DNA of 64,000 bases from Sulfurifustis variabilis. Its GTDB lineage: Bacteria > Pseudomonadota > Gammaproteobacteria > Acidiferrobacterales > Sulfurifustaceae. Below are positions 26,072-35,508 of the stretch, one piece after another. Positions within the stretch are counted from its first letter, which is position 1; each line of letters opens with the position of its first letter. Both the position numbers and the translations under genes were made by a program. Location of the stretch: positions 1,736,001-1,800,000 of the forward strand of contig NZ_AP014936.1 in the NCBI RefSeq assembly GCF_002355415.1. Direction: 5' to 3'. Under the pieces are notes generated by a model. That model saw only the letters and a list, made by a program, of their open reading frames with translations. It was not told the DNA's origin and searched no databases.

Positions 26072-27979
26072 ATGGCCGTGACGTCCCTGCCCGCAGGCGC
26101 GCATCGGCGCCTGCCCGTCGGCGCCGAGCCCGTTCCGGGCGGCGGCGTGCACTTCCGCGTGTGGGCGCCGCTGCGCCGGCGCGTCGCGGTCGTGCTCGAG
26201 GGCCCGGGGGAGGAGCCCCGTGCCTTTCCGCTGGCCGCGGAGACCGGCGGTTACTTTTCCGATCACGTGCGCGAGGCGCGCGCCGGTGCGCGCTACCGCT
26301 TTCGCCTGGACGACGACGAGCGGCTGTATCCCGATCCGGCCTCGCGCTTCCAGCCCGACGGCCCGCACGGCTCCTCGCAGGTCGTCGACCCGTCCGCGTT
26401 CGAGTGGACCGATCGCGCGTGGCGCGGCGTCCCGGTCGAGGGGCAGGTGCTCTACGAGATGCACGTCGGCACGTTCACGCACGAAGGCACCTTCGCGGCG
26501 GCGACCGCGGAGCTGCCCGCGCTCAGGGCGACCGGCATCTCGGTGGTCGAGCTGCTCCCGGTCGCCGACTTCACCGGGCGCTTCGGCTGGGGCTACGACG
26601 GCGTGGACTTCTACGCGCCGACCCGGCTCTACGGCGAGCCCGACGATCTCCGGCGGTTCGTCGACGCCGCCCATCGCCTGGGGCTCGGCGTGATTCTCGA
26701 CGTGGTCTACAACCACTTCGGTCCCGACGGCAACTACCTTAACGCGTACTCGGCCGATTACGTGTCCGCGCGCCACAAGAGCGAATGGGGCGAGGCGCCG
26801 AACTTCGACGGCCCGAACAGCGGCCCGGTGCGCGAGTTTTTCCTGGCGAACGTCGAGTACTGGATCCGGGAGTTCCACCTCGACGGCTACCGCTTCGACG
26901 CCACGCAGCAGATCTTCGACGCCTCGCCCGAGCACATCCTCGCCGCGATGACGCGACGCGCGGAGGAGGCGGGAGAGGGGCGGATGATCTACGCCGTCGC
27001 CGAGAACGAGCCGCAGGACACGAAGGTCGTCGCGGCGCGCGAGCGCGGCGGATTCGGCGTGGGCGCGCTCTGGAACGACGACTTCCACCACACGGCGCTG
27101 GTCGCGCTCACCGGGCGCAACGAGGCGTACTACAGCGACTACCGCGGCTCGCCGCAGGAGTTCGTCTCGGCCGCCAAGTGGGGGTTCCTCTACCAGGGGC
27201 AGCGCTACGAGTGGCAGCGGCAGCGGCGCGGCAGCCCGACGTACGGGCTCGACCCGTGGCGCTTCGTCACCTTCCTCGACAACCACGACCAGGTCGCTAA
27301 CTCGGGGCGCGGCGTACGCTGCCACATGCACACCACCCCCGGCCGCTACCGCGCCATGACCGCGCTGCTCCTGCTCGCGCCGCAGACGCCCATGCTGTTC
27401 CAGGGGCAGGAGTTCGCGGCGTCGACGCCGTTCTATTACTTCGCCGATCACCGCGAGGGGCTGGCGCGGCTCGTCGACGAGGGCCGCGCGCAATTCCTCG
27501 CGCAATTCCCGAGCCTCGCCACGCCGGAGATGCAGCACACTCTCCCGGATCCCGCCGATCCGCAGACCTTCGTGCGCTCCAAGCTCGACCACACCGAGCG
27601 CCACACCCACCGCGAGGCCTACGCGCTGCACTGCGACCTGCTGGCGCTGCGCAACAGCGACCCCGTCTTCGGGCGCACCCGCGTGCGCGAGCTCGACGGC
27701 GCCGTGCTCGGCCCGGAGGCCTTCGTGCTGCGCTACTTCGGCTTCGACGGCGACGACCGCCTGCTGCTCGTGAACCTGGGGCTCGACCTGCACCTGCGCC
27801 CGGCGCCGGAGCCGCTGCTCGCGCCGCCCGCGGGCAAACGCTGGCGCGTGCTGTGGTCGAGCGAGCATCCGAAGTACGGCGGCCGCGGCACCCCGCACCC
27901 CGACGGCGAGGAGAACTGGTGGCTCCCCGGGCACGCCGCCATCGCGCTCGGGCCCGGAGATCCGGAGCCGCGGGAATGA
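26072..27979 (+). CDS. treZ: Malto-oligosyltrehalose trehalohydrolase
   Basis: TreZ releases trehalose from maltooligosyl-trehalose made by TreY. The 635-aa protein has an N-terminal CBM48/E-set domain (GGGVHFRVWAPLRRRVAVVL), then a GH13 barrel with VYNHFGPDGNYL, the nucleophile motif GYRFDATQQIFD (Asp276), the acid/base AVAENEPQ (Glu311) and the intact LDNHDQVAN (Asp406). The Y-HFGPDGNYL and PQ segments are characteristic of TreZ rather than branching enzyme. GAGGAAG precedes ATG 26072. The next gene overlaps by four bases. No treY is visible in the window. Confidence 0.93.
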   Translation: MAVTSLPAGAHRRLPVGAEPVPGGGVHFRVWAPLRRRVAVVLEGPGEEPRAFPLAAETGGYFSDHVREARAGARYRFRLDDDERLYPDPASRFQPDGPHGSSQVVDPSAFEWTDRAWRGVPVEGQVLYEMHVGTFTHEGTFAAATAELPALRATGISVVELLPVADFTGRFGWGYDGVDFYAPTRLYGEPDDLRRFVDAAHRLGLGVILDVVYNHFGPDGNYLNAYSADYVSARHKSEWGEAPNFDGPNSGPVREFFLANVEYWIREFHLDGYRFDATQQIFDASPEHILAAMTRRAEEAGEGRMIYAVAENEPQDTKVVAARERGGFGVGALWNDDFHHTALVALTGRNEAYYSDYRGSPQEFVSAAKWGFLYQGQRYEWQRQRRGSPTYGLDPWRFVTFLDNHDQVANSGRGVRCHMHTTPGRYRAMTALLLLAPQTPMLFQGQEFAASTPFYYFADHREGLARLVDEGRAQFLAQFPSLATPEMQHTLPDPADPQTFVRSKLDHTERHTHREAYALHCDLLALRNSDPVFGRTRVRELDGAVLGPEAFVLRYFGFDGDDRLLLVNLGLDLHLRPAPEPLLAPPAGKRWRVLWSSEHPKYGGRGTPHPDGEENWWLPGHAAIALGPGDPEPRE

Positions 27980-30012
27980 GCGACGCACCGCACGTCTTCC
28001 GCCGTCCGGACTCGGGCTGGAAGGCGGAAGACCTCCTGTCGCGCGAATGGCTCGTCACCAACGGGCTCGGCGGCTATGCCTCGGGCACGATCGCCGGCGT
28101 GCACACGCGCGCCTATCACGGTTTTCTCACGGCGGCGCTGCCGGCGCCGCTCGGGCGGCTCCTGATGCTGAAGCAGCTCTCCGAGCAGGTGCGCGCGGGC
28201 GACGACGCCCACCCGCTGATCGACCAGGCGGCGATCTTCGGCGGGAAGGGGGCGCTGCCCGAGCCCGCGCACCTGAAGGAGTTCCGTCTGGAGACCGGCC
28301 TGCCCGTGTGGCGCTTCGACACGCCGGTCGCGACCCTCGAGCGGCGCGTCTGCATGCCGCACGGCCAGAACACGGTCTACGTCGCCTATCGCGTGATCGA
28401 CGCCGACGGACCGGTGCGGCTCACCGTGCGGCCCTGGATCCACTTCCGCTCGACCGACAACCCCTCCCGGCCCGATCCCGCGCGCGGTTACAGCCTCAGG
28501 GTCTTCGACAACCGCTACGAGATCAACGCCGAGCCCGATTTCCCGGCGTTGCGCCTGCTGCTTCGCGGCGACGATCCGCGCTTCGTGGTCGACGGCGGGA
28601 TGCGCCGGGAGGTGTATCTCGCGATCGAGGCCGAGCGCGGGTACGAGCCGCGCCGGATGCTGTGGAGCCCCGGCTGGTTCGCGATCGATCTCGCCCGCGG
28701 ACAGGAGGCGGCGCTCATCGCGTCGAGCGAGCCGTGGAACGCGATGTCGGCGCTCTCGCCGGACGAGGCCCACCGCTACGAGCAGGACCGCCGCCGGCGG
28801 CTGCTCGAGCTCGCGGACGCGCGGGTCAGGAGCTCGCCGGTCGCGTCGCTGGTGCTCGCCGCCGACCAGTTCCTCGTCGCGCCCGCCGGGCGCGTCCGCG
28901 ACGCGATCCGCGCGAACGCCGAAGGCGACCAGGTGCGCTCGGTGATCGCCGGCTATCACTGGTTCGGCGACTGGGGCCGGGACACGATGATCAGCCTCGA
29001 GGGGCTGACCCTGGTGACCGGACGGCACACGGAAGCGGGATGGATCCTGCGCACCTTCCAGCATTACGTGCGCGACGGGCTCATCCCGAACATGTTCCCG
29101 GAAGGCGAGGAGGAGGGGCTGTACCACACCGCCGACGCCACGCTGTGGTTCTTCCAGGCGCTCGACCGCTACCTCGCCCACACCGATGATCGCGGCACGC
29201 TGCGCCGGCTCCTCCCGACGCTCGTCGACATCGTCGGGCAGCACCTCGCCGGGACCCGGTTCGGGATCGGCGTCGACCGGAACGACGGCCTGCTGCGGCA
29301 GGGCGCGGAGGGCTACCAGCTCACCTGGATGGACGCGAAGGTCGAGGACTGGGTCGTGACGCCGCGGCGCGGCAAGGCCGTCGAGATCAACGCCCTCTGG
29401 TACAACGCGCTGCGGCTGCTCGCCGGATGGTTGCGCGACGAGGCGCGGACGGAAGAGGCGGCCGCGCTGGAGGAGCACGCCGCGCGTGCCCGGCGCGCGT
29501 TCAACGCGCGCTTCTGGTATGCGCAGGGCGGCTATCTCTACGACGTCGTCGACGGCGAGCGCGGCGACGACACGGCCTGCCGCCCGAACCAGCTCTTCGC
29601 GTTCACCCTGCGCCATCCCGTCCTCGCCCGCGAGCGCTGGGCGCCCGTGCTCGACGTCGTCCGCGAACGCCTGCTCACGCCGGTCGGGCTCCGCTCGCTC
29701 GCCCCCGATCAACCGGGCTACAAAGCCCGCTACTTCGGCGACCTGCGCGCCCGCGACGCCGCCTACCACCAGGGCACCGTGTGGGCCTGGCTCATCGGCC
29801 CGTTCGTTGACGCCTGGCTCGCCGTCCGCCCGGACGATCGCGACGGCGCCCGGCGTTGTCTCGAAGGCTTGCTGCCTCACCTCGACGACGCCTGCATCGG
29901 ATCGATCAGCGAGATCTTCGACGCCGAGGAGCCGTACGCGCCGCGGGGATGCGTCTCGCAGGCGTGGAGCGTCGCCGAAATGCTGCGGGCGTGGGTCAGG
30001 ACGCAGACATGA
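27976..30012 (+). CDS. Glycogen debranching enzyme (amylo-alpha-1,6-glucosidase type)
   Basis: A 678-aa enzyme with the archaeal/bacterial-type debranching architecture. An N-terminal domain has the hallmark TNGLGGYASGTIAG and RAYHGFL. An (alpha/alpha)6 C-terminal domain has WFGDWGRDTMISLEGLTL, NMFPEGEEEGLYHTADATLW, TWMDAK and RGKAVEINALWYNALRL. It should remove alpha-1,6 branches from glycogen-like polymers, supplying linear chains for TreY/TreZ and the alpha-glucosidases. ATG 27976 overlaps the treZ stop (ATGA), so the two products are made together. Confidence 0.9.
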   Translation: MSDAPHVFRRPDSGWKAEDLLSREWLVTNGLGGYASGTIAGVHTRAYHGFLTAALPAPLGRLLMLKQLSEQVRAGDDAHPLIDQAAIFGGKGALPEPAHLKEFRLETGLPVWRFDTPVATLERRVCMPHGQNTVYVAYRVIDADGPVRLTVRPWIHFRSTDNPSRPDPARGYSLRVFDNRYEINAEPDFPALRLLLRGDDPRFVVDGGMRREVYLAIEAERGYEPRRMLWSPGWFAIDLARGQEAALIASSEPWNAMSALSPDEAHRYEQDRRRRLLELADARVRSSPVASLVLAADQFLVAPAGRVRDAIRANAEGDQVRSVIAGYHWFGDWGRDTMISLEGLTLVTGRHTEAGWILRTFQHYVRDGLIPNMFPEGEEEGLYHTADATLWFFQALDRYLAHTDDRGTLRRLLPTLVDIVGQHLAGTRFGIGVDRNDGLLRQGAEGYQLTWMDAKVEDWVVTPRRGKAVEINALWYNALRLLAGWLRDEARTEEAAALEEHAARARRAFNARFWYAQGGYLYDVVDGERGDDTACRPNQLFAFTLRHPVLARERWAPVLDVVRERLLTPVGLRSLAPDQPGYKARYFGDLRARDAAYHQGTVWAWLIGPFVDAWLAVRPDDRDGARRCLEGLLPHLDDACIGSISEIFDAEEPYAPRGCVSQAWSVAEMLRAWVRTQT

Positions 30013-30089
30013 ATCAACACAGACGAGCGGGTGACACCCGGCGTGGCGGCAAACACGACCGGGAACCGTGAGCCGGAACTGTCGCCGCG

Positions 30090-30350
30090 CTAGTTCTTCT
30101 TGTCCTTCTTCTTCGGCGCGCCCGTCATCGGGTCGATGTTGACCTTCCCGACCTTCCCGTCCTTCGTCACGAAGCGGATCTTGTACACGCCATCGTCGTA
30201 CTTCGCCTCGGTGACGTAGGCGACGTTCTTCTCGTTCTCGACTTTCGCGACCATCTTGGAAAGCGGCCGCGCGCCTTCCGGAGGCCGGTCGTCCGCGGCC
30301 GGAACGGCAACGGCGGTCAGGAACAAGCCTGCAAAGAGAAGTGACCTCAT
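30090..30350 (-). CDS. Small exported PepSY-like protein
   Basis: An 86-aa protein with a clear signal peptide (RSLLFAGLFLTAVAVPAA) and a mature part of about 65 residues. The pattern KVENEKNVAYVTEAKYDDG followed by YKIRFVTKDGKVGKVNID resembles a single PepSY unit, found in inhibitors and periplasmic modules. A Lys-rich tail follows. GGGAGACGACC precedes ATG 30350. It is convergent with the debranching gene. Upstream bases 30351-30558 contain several GC-rich dyads but nothing I can name. Confidence 0.65.
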   Translation of the reverse strand: MRSLLFAGLFLTAVAVPAADDRPPEGARPLSKMVAKVENEKNVAYVTEAKYDDGVYKIRFVTKDGKVGKVNIDPMTGAPKKKDKKN

Positions 30351-30558
30351 GGTCGTCTCCCGTGACCTGAATCGGGAAAAGCTTGGGCGCCAGGGGCTCG
30401 CGGGACAACTGGGGAAGTGTCGGGGCAGAGGAAAGGAGTTTTCGCTCCCTTACCGGTAGTTCCCCTTATGCGGCCAACCGGATGCCCGGGAGCGCGAAAG
30501 CCGGGTGGCCGACGGACGCGCCCCTGGGACTGAGACAGCGAGGACTTGCGCGGAATCG

Positions 30559-31476
30559 CTACGATACCGGTATACCCAAGGCTCGCTTCGCGTGGTCCGC
30601 CACATAGGGGTCGGCGTCCGAAGCGAGCATCTCCAGGTCGGCGCGGTAAGCATTTCGGCCGGCGTCCTTGAAGACATCGACCGCAAGCGCTCTCAGCTCG
30701 CGGTCCGGGCTCTTCGCCCATTCGCGCGCACGGTCTATGCCGGCTCGCGCGTCCTGCCCGGTGAAGCGCAGAATCCTGTCGCGCACTGCGATCTGCATTG
30801 CGAGACGCAGCTCGCGGTCCGCGCGCTCGCTGCCGGTCTCGGATGAAATCATCCGGATGCGCTCCTCGAGCGGAGGCAGGAGCGTCTTGAGGTAATAGTC
30901 CTTGTAATACGTGCTGGCGTCTTCGAACCGTTGTCCGTTCCAGCGAAAAACGGCCGTCCAGATGTCGCTCGTTATGGCGCCGCGGTAGAAAGTGAGATAT
31001 TGCGAGACGAGCAACTCGGGCGTCCCATCCTTATCGAGGTCCTGCAACGCCGCGCCGAGGCTGTCCCGAGGCCATCCGGGGATCGCCTGGAGGACTTCCT
31101 TCCTGGTTCCATGCGCCTTGTAAACGATCGGCCCGCTGTAGAACGCGCGCGATTCGGCAAAGGTGACGAACAACTCGTAAACGCCGTCCTTGTCGATGTC
31201 TTCCCATTGGAATTCGCCTACCTGCTCCGGTCGTGCCGGCGGCTCGGCGAGCTCCGTGTCTTCAAGGTAGACGCCGCGGAAGTTGTCGAGAAACAGGGCA
31301 ACCGCCTTCTTATCGAAGTGGCGGTCCCGCACGGAAGGTTTTGCGTTTACCCGCCAATCGGCGGCATAGATCGGGTCCTTCCCTGGATCGGCGAACGACG
31401 GCTGTACGATAGCCGCGACCGAAAGGGCGCTGGCCACCGCGAGAAGGTTGGGCACGTTCAAGGAAACTCGCCTCAT
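30559..31476 (-). CDS. Exported hypothetical protein with Asp-rich repeats
   Basis: A 305-aa protein with an N-terminal signal (about 1-29, ending SFADPG). Two calcium-loop-like units, DIDKDGVYELFV and DLDKDGTPELLV, resemble FG-GAP/VCBS or EF-hand-like repeats. The C-terminal 90 residues (ELRALAVDVFKDAGRNAYRA, then ADPYVADHAKRALG) look like two HEAT-type helical repeats. I do not recognise the family. It is divergent from the NHL-repeat gene across 269 bases and may belong to the same exported-protein block. Confidence 0.65.
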   Translation of the reverse strand: MRRVSLNVPNLLAVASALSVAAIVQPSFADPGKDPIYAADWRVNAKPSVRDRHFDKKAVALFLDNFRGVYLEDTELAEPPARPEQVGEFQWEDIDKDGVYELFVTFAESRAFYSGPIVYKAHGTRKEVLQAIPGWPRDSLGAALQDLDKDGTPELLVSQYLTFYRGAITSDIWTAVFRWNGQRFEDASTYYKDYYLKTLLPPLEERIRMISSETGSERADRELRLAMQIAVRDRILRFTGQDARAGIDRAREWAKSPDRELRALAVDVFKDAGRNAYRADLEMLASDADPYVADHAKRALGIPVS

Positions 31477-31623
31477 GGTTCTTATTAAATATCATCGTTA
31501 CCTGCATTGTGTCGCTTCAATGCTCCGGCCACGAAAACCGAGAGCGTCCTGCCGCGCGCTTATCCGCCCAAATACGGTACCTCGGACTCACAAATCGCAT
31601 CGTATCTGCTGCAAACAAAAACC

Positions 31624-31656
31624 TTGACGAAAATCGGGTGACTTCATAGAGTCACC
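31624..31656 (+). promoter_or_regulatory. Promoter with an overlapping palindromic operator for the NHL gene
   Basis: TTGACG (31624-31629) and TAGAGT (31647-31652) are spaced by 17 bases and point toward the NHL gene, giving a leader of about 90 bases. A perfect inverted repeat, GGTGACT-N6-AGTCACC (31637-31656), covers the -10 box, as a repressor site would. No regulator gene is adjacent. Confidence 0.5.
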
Positions 31657-31745
31657 GCCGCGGCCAAAGGAACAAGGCCGACCAACAACCAAGAACTCGC
31701 GGGCGCTTCCGTTGCGCCTCGAGACCAGCAAGGGAGGCAGCGGAT

Positions 31746-34700
31746 TTGGAAAACCGCTCGATGCGTCGGGAAGGCTCGCCTGGCAAGCCCTGTCCCCGTA
31801 CCGTACGGACACACACTCGCTCGCCGATTCCTCTTGTCGTCCTCGCCCTTCTCGTGCTGTTCGCCACGGTTCCAGCAAGCGGGGCCGAGGCGGGCGGGTT
31901 CCTGTGGGTAGCCGACCATCATGCGCTGGTCCGTATAGACACGGAATCCAACCAAGCCGAACCGCTTGGAAGTCTTTCGCACAAGCCCGAGGCCCTGGCC
32001 ATCGCCGGCAATTCCACTTGGGTATTGCTCAAAAAAGAACTGATCCGGTACGACAACACCGGCAAGGCGGTGGAGGAGATTGATCTTTCTGTACTTGGCG
32101 TCGAAGCCGGCGAAGGCGGTCGCCTCGCCATCGATCCTTACGATGACTCAGTGTGGGTCGCCGCGGGAAAGCTCTTGTCACACGTTGTCGGCGGCAAGCG
32201 CGGACTCCAATGGCAAGCACCCGAACGCATCCTCGACATCGCTCTCGATCCCGATGAAAGCCTCTGGGTGCTTACGCAGAAACAGCTGCTGCTGATCGAC
32301 GGAAACGGCGTCGTGCGGGAGTCTGTCGATCTTCATCCCGCCATCAAGGATCCGGCGTTCCTGGCGGTCGATGGGTTAGGGGGGATCGTCTGGATCGCCG
32401 GACACAAACACTTGTATGCACTCGATACGAACAAACTCGACATCGGGCCGCAACCGGTGCCGGTTTCCGGTCATGAACAATTTGAAGGAGACGTCCGGTC
32501 CATCGCCGTGCATCCCGTCTTCGGCACACTCTGGCTGCTCACGAAAGGCCGCTTGTGGCTCTACGATCGCGCCGGCGCGCCGATCAGGATGGTAGATCTG
32601 ACTCCCAGCGGCATCGATGAGGCGCGGGTAATCGTCTTCGAGCCGATCAGTCTTAGTCTGTGGATTGGCGGCAAGAGGATGCTCGGTCGCTTTACGGGAA
32701 ATGGCGAGTTCGTCGCGCTGGTTGGTGTTGAGAAGAAAATCGAAGCGCTCGGCGTTCCACCCTTTACGCTTGCGCCTACACTTCGCCTTGTTCGTCCCGA
32801 GAATGGAACCACTACGGCTGACCCCCGCCCGACATTGGAGCTCGAAATAGGCGCGGCGTGTAATGATGTACCCTGCCTGCCGGTCGATGCCTACCTCAGC
32901 TCGCTGGCGATGGAGGCATGGTTGAACGGTATTGATATCAGCGACCGCTTCGTTCTTTCCGGCGCCATGGCGCGATATACGCCGGATGAACGCCTGCCGG
33001 AAGGGGAGAACGATCTTACCGCGCGGGTAAATGACGTCTTCGGGCATTCCTCGCAGTGGACGTCGACGCTCTTCACGATCGATACGATTCCACCGAAGTT
33101 CCTCTCTGTCTTGCCGCCGGACGGGTCCACCCTGACGAATGCGCAGGCGGTGATCTCCGGTCAAGTGGACGATCAGACGGCGAATGTTCTGCTCCTGGCA
33201 TCCGACGGCGGGTTGCTGAGCATGGGAGGCGCCAACTTCGTGTTTGCGGTCACTGTCCAGCCAGGGGAGAACCGGTTCACGCTTACGGCGCAGGATCCCG
33301 CGGGCAATTCAACGAGCCAACTCCTTCGGTTGACCTACCGTACGAGCACAGTAGCCGTTACGAACGTGAAGAACGGTGATCGGATAGAGGGCGGTTCCGT
33401 ATTCCTTATCGGTACCTTTCAAGGACCACCCAACACCGGCGTCATCGTCGATGGGAAAGTGGCGTATACCCAGGGAAACCAGTTTTTCGTCGAGGTGGAC
33501 CTGAGCCCGGGGGAAAACCAGATCGCGATCACGGCGAGCACTGAGGATGGTTTGCTAGGACAGGAGACCATCACGCTCTACCGTGATGCCGCAGTTTACG
33601 ACGTGGAACGGGCACCGAGCCAGGCGCCGGCGATCCATACGGTGGCCGGAAACGGTATTGCGGGCTTCGGAGCCGACGGGCAACCGGCGACCCAGTCTTC
33701 GCTGTTCTACCCGAGCGCGATCGCCATCGGTGCAAGCGGCGAGCTCTACATCGCGGATTACACGCGCGTGCGTCGCGTGACGACGGATGGCGTGATTACC
33801 ACGTATGCTGGGGTCCGGACACCGCCGTCCGGATCGGAGCCGGAACCCGGCAGGAATCTCTGCACGGAAGGCAATGGCGGGCTCGCCACGGAGGTTGAGT
33901 TCGCGTTTATCACTGATCTGGCGATGGATCCGGCGCGCACGACTCTCTACGTGGTGGATTACACGGCCGGCTGCGTTCGCCGTGTGGACCCCGATGGCCG
34001 CATTTACACGGTGGCAGGAGGTGGCCAGTCGACGGATGCAGGAGATGGCGGCCCGGCCACGGAGGCCACGCTCGTTTTCCCGCTGTCAGTCGCTGTCGGT
34101 CCGGACGGCAGTTTGTACATCGCCGAGGATGACTATCCCCGCATTCGCAGAGTGACGCCCGACGGAACGATTACGACGATCGCGGGCAACAGGACTTACG
34201 ACTATTCCGGTGACGGAGGCTTGGCGACCGAAGCGAGTTTCACCAGCATTTGGGATCTTGCCTTTGACTCGAAAGGTTCTCTTTACATTGCCGACAGCAA
34301 CAATCGGCGTATTCGGCGCATCGATCTCGACGGAATCGTCACGACCTTCGCAGGCTCCGGCTCTCCGGGTTATTCGGGGGATGGGGGACCGGCCGTCGAA
34401 GCTCAATTCGACTTTCCATCCGGGCTTGCCTTCGGCCCGGATGGTGCGCTCTACGTGGCCGACACGGACAACAGTGTGATTCGTCGCATAGCGCCGGACG
34501 AGACGATCACAACGATCGCCGGGACCGGCGAGTACGGGTATGACGGCGACGGTGGACCGCCGAGGCTTGCGCGTTTCGCTTTTCCAATGGGCTTGGCCAT
34601 CGACGCCGGGGGCAGTGCGCTCGTCGCGGACAGCGACAACCAGCGCATTCGCTCCTTCCCTGTCATCAGCGAGAACAGCGAGTTTGCTCCGGTCCGAGTT

Positions 34701-35213
34701 CGGTTCTCGATCAGCGGTGACAGCGGCATACAACGAATCGAAGCCGACTTCGATGGGGACGGGAAGACTGATTTTGCCACCACCAACCCGAATGTCGGTA
34801 TCGCGTCGCTCTATGAAGAACCGGGCGTATATCAAGCGACCTTTACCGTCACGGACTCCACCGGGAACAAGCACGTGCGGACCGTACCCGTTCTGATCAA
34901 GGACATTGAAGAACAGGATGAACTGCTGCGTTCCATCTACGCGAGCATGCTCAACCGCCTGGGGGTCCGTGATATCGACGGTGCGCTCAAAACGATTTCC
35001 GGTGCTGCTCGGGAGAAATACCGCGCTGTTTTCGACGTGCTCGCACCCGACCTTCCGACGATCGTCGATCAGCTCGGCACACTCAAGGAAGGCGCGATCG
35101 GGGAGGAAATCGCCGAATACGTCCTGGTTCGCGACGTAAACGGCAAATCCGTTGCCTTCCTAATATATTTCCTGAGAGGCGAAGATGGTGTTTGGCGCAT
35201 CGAGGGGATGTAA
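31746..35213 (+). CDS. Large exported NHL-repeat and Ig-like protein
   Basis: A 1155-aa secreted protein. After an N-terminal signal (VVLALLVLFATVPASGAEA) comes a propeller-like region (about 48-345, repeats such as GGFLWVADHH and SLWIGGKRM). One or two Ig-like domains follow (about 365-620, with TIPPKFLSVLPPDGSTL). A five- or six-repeat NHL propeller (about 635-990) has units such as TIAGNRTYDYSGDGGLATEA. A PKD-like segment and a 95-residue C-terminal domain end the protein. TTG 31746 has the strong AAGGGAGG site eight bases upstream; ATG 31761 lacks one. A cell-surface or periplasmic scaffold or ligand-binding role is likely, no enzyme motif being visible. Local GC is near 52-57 percent. 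Confidence 0.8.
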   Translation: MENRSMRREGSPGKPCPRTVRTHTRSPIPLVVLALLVLFATVPASGAEAGGFLWVADHHALVRIDTESNQAEPLGSLSHKPEALAIAGNSTWVLLKKELIRYDNTGKAVEEIDLSVLGVEAGEGGRLAIDPYDDSVWVAAGKLLSHVVGGKRGLQWQAPERILDIALDPDESLWVLTQKQLLLIDGNGVVRESVDLHPAIKDPAFLAVDGLGGIVWIAGHKHLYALDTNKLDIGPQPVPVSGHEQFEGDVRSIAVHPVFGTLWLLTKGRLWLYDRAGAPIRMVDLTPSGIDEARVIVFEPISLSLWIGGKRMLGRFTGNGEFVALVGVEKKIEALGVPPFTLAPTLRLVRPENGTTTADPRPTLELEIGAACNDVPCLPVDAYLSSLAMEAWLNGIDISDRFVLSGAMARYTPDERLPEGENDLTARVNDVFGHSSQWTSTLFTIDTIPPKFLSVLPPDGSTLTNAQAVISGQVDDQTANVLLLASDGGLLSMGGANFVFAVTVQPGENRFTLTAQDPAGNSTSQLLRLTYRTSTVAVTNVKNGDRIEGGSVFLIGTFQGPPNTGVIVDGKVAYTQGNQFFVEVDLSPGENQIAITASTEDGLLGQETITLYRDAAVYDVERAPSQAPAIHTVAGNGIAGFGADGQPATQSSLFYPSAIAIGASGELYIADYTRVRRVTTDGVITTYAGVRTPPSGSEPEPGRNLCTEGNGGLATEVEFAFITDLAMDPARTTLYVVDYTAGCVRRVDPDGRIYTVAGGGQSTDAGDGGPATEATLVFPLSVAVGPDGSLYIAEDDYPRIRRVTPDGTITTIAGNRTYDYSGDGGLATEASFTSIWDLAFDSKGSLYIADSNNRRIRRIDLDGIVTTFAGSGSPGYSGDGGPAVEAQFDFPSGLAFGPDGALYVADTDNSVIRRIAPDETITTIAGTGEYGYDGDGGPPRLARFAFPMGLAIDAGGSALVADSDNQRIRSFPVISENSEFAPVRVRFSISGDSGIQRIEADFDGDGKTDFATTNPNVGIASLYEEPGVYQATFTVTDSTGNKHVRTVPVLIKDIEEQDELLRSIYASMLNRLGVRDIDGALKTISGAAREKYRAVFDVLAPDLPTIVDQLGTLKEGAIGEEIAEYVLVRDVNGKSVAFLIYFLRGEDGVWRIEGM

Positions 35214-35364
35214 GGGCTCGCCTGTGCGAAGCTCGCGCATGGGCTGCTACGTGGTCAGCGCGTACTCGATTTTTATTACGCCGGGTTCGACGTATCCGAG
35301 GACAGTGTTCGGCATTCTTGACCGGGGATCACACTCTCGCTAAGGAGTACATCGAGGCGCGCGT

Positions 35365-35508
35365 ATGAAGAAAACAATCGACTCGAAGCGGCCGGCTGAC
35401 TGGCAGAACGAAAGGCAGACTGCCAGCGACAGCCTGCGGGTCATCTTGATCGAGCGCAGCGACGACGAGAAAGTGTCGCGGGCACGCGACGTCAGGAGTG
35501 CCTTATGA
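35365..35508 (+). CDS. Possible 47-aa ORF coupled to the lipoprotein gene
   Basis: ATG 35365 opens a 47-codon frame (MKKTIDSKRPADWQNERQ at the start), charged and without membrane segments. Its stop TGA overlaps the ATG of the next gene (ATGA), a classic coupling arrangement. The ribosome-binding site is poor (AAGGAG lies about 20 bases away). It could be a small gene or only a leader whose translation opens the lipoprotein start. The 151 bases before it (35214-35364) hold nothing I can support. Confidence 0.35.
   Translation: MKKTIDSKRPADWQNERQTASDSLRVILIERSDDEKVSRARDVRSAL

Noticed and set aside
30420-30540. GC-rich dyads upstream of the PepSY-like gene considered as a cyclic-di-GMP riboswitch
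   Set aside because: The conserved riboswitch core is not present on either strand, and the dyads alone are not diagnostic.
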